DNA of 64,000 nucleotides from Ischnura elegans. Its lineage: Eukaryota > Arthropoda > Insecta > Odonata > Coenagrionidae. The stretch's first letter is position 1. Every line of letters starts with the position of its first letter. The notes beneath the pieces were generated by a model. It had not been told where the DNA came from, did not search any database, and was given only the letters and a program-made list of their open reading frames with translations. A program made the position numbers and the translations under genes. Shown piece by piece: positions 59,361-64,000 of the stretch. The stretch is taken from assembly GCF_921293095.1 (NCBI RefSeq), contig NC_060259.1, positions 43,691,812-43,755,811 of the forward strand, read 5' to 3'.

Positions 59361-60574
59361 ATCCTGTTGCCGTGTTGAGGAGGCGAATTTTATGCGGAAT
59401 AAGGCTGAGGCAGAGGATGTGACCGTAGCGTCAGCAAGTGCAAGGGTATGCTGATGATCGATGTGATTGGTCTAATAAAAGTCTTAGGAAAGATATATAC
59501 GACGTTAGGAAAGGTATATACGACGTGAGGATGGAAGTCGTCTGGGGTTAATACCAATCATTGTTGTAACGAGTTCTATGTCAGCAAACGGGGCTAAAAT
59601 TAATCTCTTGAAACGTCCTAGGGGGGGATTGAAAGGGCTTTCCTTTTCTTGGGGTTCTTTGTTCTTCTATAACTGCCCTCCATTTTTTTGCTCAGTGAGG
59701 ACGGACCTCAAAGAACAGAGAAGCCCCCATTCCACACCATTACGCTGTAGCCAGGCCAAATTCCCTTTATCCTGTAATGGCAATGAATAAGGAGTGCTAA
59801 TGCAGATAAAAATTTATATTAGTCTAATAGCATATGGTGGAAGTGTGATTTTGTTCCTGGCAATGGGAGCTTCTGCGTTTTTTGACGTATCCTGAGGGCT
59901 GGAACTTCCGAGGAGCGTTTAGGAAGCGGAATGCCTAGGATCTAAATGGTTCTTTTGAGTACCTATTCCTATAATAAAATGTACTTTTGCGGAGATGAAA
60001 AATTTCTGTAGAGCAAAGCTTAGTTGAATCATAAAGAAGAACTGAGTTCATAAAACGAAGTGTCGGCGACTGGGGACATAGGTAAGGCGATAGGTACCGT
60101 GGACGAATGGGTTGGCCTCCACATCTTGGACTCCTAGCTGCTGATGGCAGGATCCAGGATAGCTAGCGATGACAGGACGGATACCTGAGAAATCGTCCCA
60201 TCGTCAACAGAATGCGCTCGGCGAGGCCGTATCCAGAAATCATGGTGAAGGTCCCATTTCGAGGGGCTAAACATTAGGAGGAAGTCTGGATGCTGCTCTT
60301 AGCGCGCGGTTTTCAAGTTATAGGAATAATTTGCGGCAGCACTCCATTTTTTCAGTTGCTTTCGAAGGGAAAATTACCTCTCGCTCCCCTATACCATGAA
60401 TGGTGAACTAGCAATGTAGTTTATTTGGTGGGTTTTTCAGCTTAAGGAAAGATCATTTCGCTATTAATATTCGAGAATTGATGAATATGTGAGTCAAGGA
60501 TCGACAATCTTTTTCATACTTTATATAATATTGCGTAGGTCGAAAAGATCATTATTTCAGAAATTCCATATGAT
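59361..60574. other. no gene recognised
   Basis: Contains two tandem 21-bp units (59,484-59,504 and 59,505-59,525) of the form TTAGGAAAGATATATACGACG with one difference. Otherwise no feature. Confidence 0.5.
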
Positions 60575-61532
60575 CATGGGCGTACCCAGCGAGGGGCAGG
60601 GGGGGGGCAGCTACCCCCCTAGAAACAAAAATCGGTAAGTCTTTAAGAAAAATCAGTACTGAATAGGGTGGTTTCCTATTATTTTTTTATTGCCTAAATC
60701 GAAAGATTATTACTCCTGGAGTACGTATTTCACGCTTTTAGATTTTTAAATTACGATACCTATTTTTCGCGATTAAATGAAAAGTGAAAATTTTCAAGCG
60801 CGCGAAAACGCGACGTGTAAGTAGGAATGATGGGAAAAAGTCCGTGCGACGCATTTCTGGTTCCCCCTCCCGCCTTGTGAGGTGACCTTGATCGAGGCTC
60901 TGAGCGCTGATAGGACGCAGGATGCTAGCGGGTAGCCGAGTACCTTGCTGGCTGGTAGCGCTTGGCTTAAAAAAAGGTTTATTAATGCCTTTTCAAACGA
61001 AGAAAACTTTCCGACCTTAGCCAGTTTTAATAGGTGATTATTAAGAAATGTTTCCCTGAGTTCTGTGCCTCATGCATGCATTGGTAACCTCAGACGATGT
61101 ATAACTCCTATCCTCTCGTGTAGAAACTAGGTCCCTGTGACGTCACGTGGAGTGGAATCGCATGGGCGCCAATCTGGCCTTTTTCAAATGAGGATAAAAT
61201 TTGACCCTTGCCATTCGTCGAAACCGGTATTTCAAAAACCAAATAATTTGTGTATTATGAATACACTAATGGTGGGTAACGAATCGCAATCAATGCCTTT
61301 CGTTTTCTTTGATGAAGGAAACTACCCTATTGAAACGAAAGTATTCAATAAATTTTCTTTAAACCCACGAAAAATTATATGTATTTGTATAAGATATGTG
61401 ACTAAAATAAAACAATTTTTTCAAGGAAATAATCTCATAAACTAATGCCACAAATTGGCTTGCCCTCCCCTCCCCCCCCCTTAGACCATGGCTTGCCTCA
61501 CCCTAGTAGTTATGATCCTGGGTATGCCCTTG
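60575..61532. mobile_element. hAT-like MITE split by MITE-A copy 4
   Basis: Left end CATGGGCGTACCCAG (60575) followed by a G run, right end CTGGGTATGCCCTTG (to 61532) preceded by a C run. The two are inverted with two differences. Flanks CATATGAT and CATGATCC agree only partly. After removal of the 670-bp insert the element is about 290 bp. Confidence 0.65.
60662..61331. mobile_element. MITE-A copy 4
   Basis: 670 bp, ends as in copies 1 and 2. It is the copy most similar to copy 1 (shared GTGCGACGCATTTCTGG and ACCGGTATTTCAAAAACC variants) but has the full interior. CRE/E-box motif at 61,138-61,149. It lies inside a hAT-like MITE. Confidence 0.92.
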
Positions 61533-61867
61533 CATGATCCCTCTTGATGCAGGGTCGAGTCTATTTCGAGAGTGGTAACCACTACGTTCAGAATCAGAGA
61601 CGCCATACTTCGGCGCTTTCTATGTATACATTGAAACTCTGTCCTAAACGACAATCAAAATTTTTGTTCATTGATGAAAGGCTTCGGAGGTTATAAATGA
61701 TATGCTGCAAATAAAATGAATGAGTGAATTAAGAAATTTTCTCTCGATACTGAGCTAATAGGGGTCAATTTTACATGCAATAGGAATACCATGTTAGAAA
61801 ATTGAACCTTCCATACCATGTTAGAAAATCCAAAATTGAACAGACAACTCATTTAAGGTAAAACCAC
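61533..61867. other. no gene recognised
   Basis: Spacer before the GTTGACA array. A short direct repeat (ACCATGTTAGAAAAT) occurs at 61,789 and 61,817. Confidence 0.5.
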
Positions 61868-62175
61868 CAGTAGTTGACACCTTAAGGATTTATATGTCTG
61901 TTTGTTAACATTACTTAAACCGAATTCACTGTAGGGGAAACTTAAAGTTACTGATAGCTGTACAAAGTATTCCTATATCGTACTGTCACAAGAATAACAT
62001 TAATAAAATGAATGTGAATTATTATTATTTTTTTTTTGTTAACGGGCACAGGTCTAGTAGTTGACACCAAGCGAAAACAAGAATATTTAGTAGTTGACAC
62101 ATTTTATTTTCAGTAGTTGACATACTTTATAAAACTCTTTATTTCAATACACTCTTTATTTATTGACACTCTTTA
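61868..62175. repeat. GTTGACA array, left side
   Basis: GTAGTTGACA-like motifs at 61,871, 62,056, 62,090, 62,112, with weaker forms at 62,161 (ATTGACAC) and 62,175 (TAGTAGTTTACAT). All strong ones face the same way. Arrays of this kind near transposon ends often serve as transposase binding sites. Confidence 0.75.
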
Positions 62176-62384
62176 GTAGTTTACATATGTTTTAAATGAG
62201 AAAAGGTTTAATAAATGAATTTTTGCCTACTTTGTATGAATACAGGGATGAAATGAATGATAAAAGTTGTAGAAAAATACAAAAATTGAATGTTAACGTA
62301 TTACATAACTTAGGCTCATTCTCTGGGTTAATTAAGTTAAAAAAAATGAATATAAATTGTGCTAAGCTATCAGAATGCAAGAAG

Positions 62385-63782
62385 TTAATCCCATAAAAAT
62401 TCAAGTTCCGGGACTGAGTAAACATTTCTCGTGGTACTCATTTTTAAAGGCTCGTCAATGTGGTATAATACAGTTTCCCATTCGTAGTCCAATTTATCCT
62501 CTTTTTCTGGCCATTTCCAGAGTCTCCCAGATTTTTTCATAGCTGTAATAGTAGCAGCTGTTTCACAAACATCAGTTATAACCCCCGGAAATAACTCTTC
62601 TTCATAAGAAAAAACTACATACTCCCCTACTTTCCTCTCTACTGGTTTTTTTATTGTTTTTCTCATGTATGTTTTCCTCATCGCTCTCATCTTTAAAATC
62701 ACTGTCTGATGGCACCTCTTCTATGCCAGAGTTAGAGCTGTCTTTGTAATGAAGCACCCGCTTTGCAGTCCTTTTCTTATGCTGCCGAACTTTATCTTGT
62801 TTCGCTCTTTCTTTTTCATCTTTTTTCCTTTGTCTCTCGGCAGCACGTTCCAGTTTTCTTTTTTCTAATTCTTCCTTTTTTGCCAACTTCTTTCTAAAAT
62901 AATCTTGACACAGCTGTCCTGAGACAATGGCAGGCATTTTCTCCTTCATTGATCGTTTTTGTTTTGGTTCATTCTTGTCTTTCTGGAAAAAAAAGTGTCT
63001 TTTGAATGGGCTGGGGATTTCTGCAGATACTTTAGAAGTTCCAGCTTGACAAAGATCAGTATGATTAATACTATCTCTAGCAGGCTTATCGATACAAGTA
63101 AGGTTGTTCGTTCCAGATGGCATATTGTAATCATCAGTGGTATGATAAGTGGACTCATCGATAGCACTAGGAGTGAGTGTTGCAGATGACAGGTCCCCAT
63201 CCACAATGCTTAGGTTGTCTGGCTCATTAGTAGCACCAGATGCATTTAACAAATTACTTTCCAGTTCTAATTTTGTCTTCTGCCACAGTTCAAAGAGTGA
63301 AATATCTTTTTCCTCCAACTCTTTATTTGTATCCCTGTTACAAAATATTTTGAGCTTGCTTTCTGGAATACTCTCATTGAGAAATCGAAGTCCTTCTTTT
63401 AAAAATTGTCCACGTTCTTTGGCTTTTGTGACTTGATTATCACCTTCAATGTTTAATGGGAGAGTGATAGCTTCTGGGTTCCATGGAAACAATCCACATT
63501 TTCTAAAACCATTTTCCAGGATAGTCACTTGTAGCACATTGTCTATAACTTCTTTCAAAAGTTTTGGAAATTCTTTCTTCTTTAAGACTGGAGCCTCCAA
63601 ATTGGATAACCTCCATTCATGTACTTTCTTCTTCCAGTGCTCTTTAAGAGTCCTGAAAACCGAAACATCCATCGGTTGCAAGAGATGCGTCGCATTTGGG
63701 TACAGTGCAATGAGAATGATGCCATAGCTGCTTCCATTACCTCTTGAGTATAATTTCTAAAATTTCCCTTTGTTGGAGGCAT
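62385..63782 (-). pseudogene. pogo-like transposase with internal deletion and C-terminal frameshift
   Basis: The minus-strand start at 63782 gives MPPTKGNFRNYTQEVMEAAM, the beginning of the psq-like DNA-binding domain. Near 63,723 the sequence jumps, out of frame, to GIILIALYPNATHLLQPMDV, the last block of the DDE_1 domain. The rest of the DNA-binding region and most of the catalytic domain are missing. The frame then runs for 359 codons from the LQPMDV methionine: ENGFRKCGLFPWNPEAI, an acidic/serine-rich part, a Lys/Glu coiled coil (KEELEKRKLERAAERQRKKD) and an acidic segment. Near 62,640-62,660 a frameshift moves the tail to another frame: VGEYVVFSYEEELFPGVITD, then WKWPEKEDKLDYEWE, a C-terminal domain known from insect pogo-like proteins, ending at 62385. 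The long frame suggests recent loss. Confidence 0.85.
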
Positions 63783-63804
63783 CTGAAAATGAAAGAGGGA
63801 GTAA

Positions 63805-64000
63805 TTCAGAAGTTGACACATTGTAACTCCAATAGTTGACACCCCCTGTCAACTATTGGATACAATACTTTGAAAATGTTTTAGAGGTTATAATACACAG
63901 TTCAACAATGTAAGCAGTTAAATAACACTCAAATAAAGCAGAATTATTAAATTATATTACTCCTGAGTAGTTGACACACGGTGTCAACCACTCAATACTA
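63805..64000. repeat. GTTGACA hairpins, right side
   Basis: AGTTGACACA at 63,811; a perfect hairpin AATAGTTGACA-CCCCC-TGTCAACTATT at 63,831-63,857; and GAGTAGTTGACAC-ACG-GTGTCAACCACTC at 63,965-63,993 with one mismatch in the 13-bp stem. They lie upstream of the transposase start and carry the same core as the left array. Confidence 0.85.

Larger units (their letters stand above)
61868..64000 (-). mobile_element. internally deleted pogo-like DNA transposon, right end beyond window
   Basis: The outermost left motif CAGTAGTTGACACC (61,869-61,882) starts with CAG, as pogo-type ends do. TAGTTGACAC-like repeats flank the transposase remnant on both sides. The gene is on the minus strand. The second end would lie at or past 64,000, so TIRs and a TA duplication cannot be checked. 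Confidence 0.65.

Overview
The window looks like a transposon-dense, gene-free stretch of an arthropod nuclear genome, most likely an insect. The reasons are an AT-rich background, no bacterial gene organisation, and relics of typical animal mobile elements in every state of decay: Ty3/Gypsy, several LINE lineages, tRNA-derived SINEs, hAT, piggyBac, pogo/Tigger and mariner. I found no convincing host gene and no true tRNA or rRNA gene. The species cannot be named from the sequence alone; an odonate is one unproven possibility. All family calls come from reading motifs by eye.

Layout. Positions 1-3983 hold an almost complete, uninterrupted Ty3/Gypsy Gag-Pol frame cut by the left window edge, followed by about 1.9 kb that probably contains its 3' LTR. 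Positions 7.9-8.7 kb carry a broken piggyBac transposase (minus), followed by a short palindromic-TIR element at 9.8-10.2 kb. From 12 to 25 kb there are SINEs, a LINE 3' end (16.1-16.7 kb), a small hAT derivative with a matching 8-bp target duplication (18.65-19.24 kb), and two further LINE fragments. Between 28 and 36 kb lie the first copy of a four-copy MITE family, three fold-back structures that resemble Penelope-type terminal repeats, a long-TIR element, and a GAAAC-rich block split by a hAT MITE. A mariner N-terminus (37.2-37.5 kb), LINE scraps and a decayed pogo/Tigger transposase (42.6-43.9 kb) follow.

The clearest stratigraphy is at 47.9-51.2 kb. A piggyBac-like element with TTAA target duplications sits inside a hAT element with an 8-bp target duplication, which in turn splits a LINE 3' end in mid-codon context. 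A second dense block, 55.7-61.5 kb, is an old degenerate minisatellite and its surroundings, colonised by three more copies of the four-copy MITE, hAT MITEs and a CAAGCTTGA-rich TIR element. The right end (61.87 kb to the edge) is an internally deleted pogo-like element. It keeps the start and the C-terminal half of its transposase and carries an array of TAGTTGACAC repeats and hairpins at both flanks.

The genes do not form a pathway. Each is a transposition function, nearly all are dead, and the value of the window is in insertion order, terminal repeats and possible small RNA structures. I did not find a clearly new biological system. The best candidates for follow-up are the GTTGACA array of the deleted pogo-like element, the repeated CRE/E-box inside the four-copy MITE, and the hammerhead-like cores in the fold-backs.
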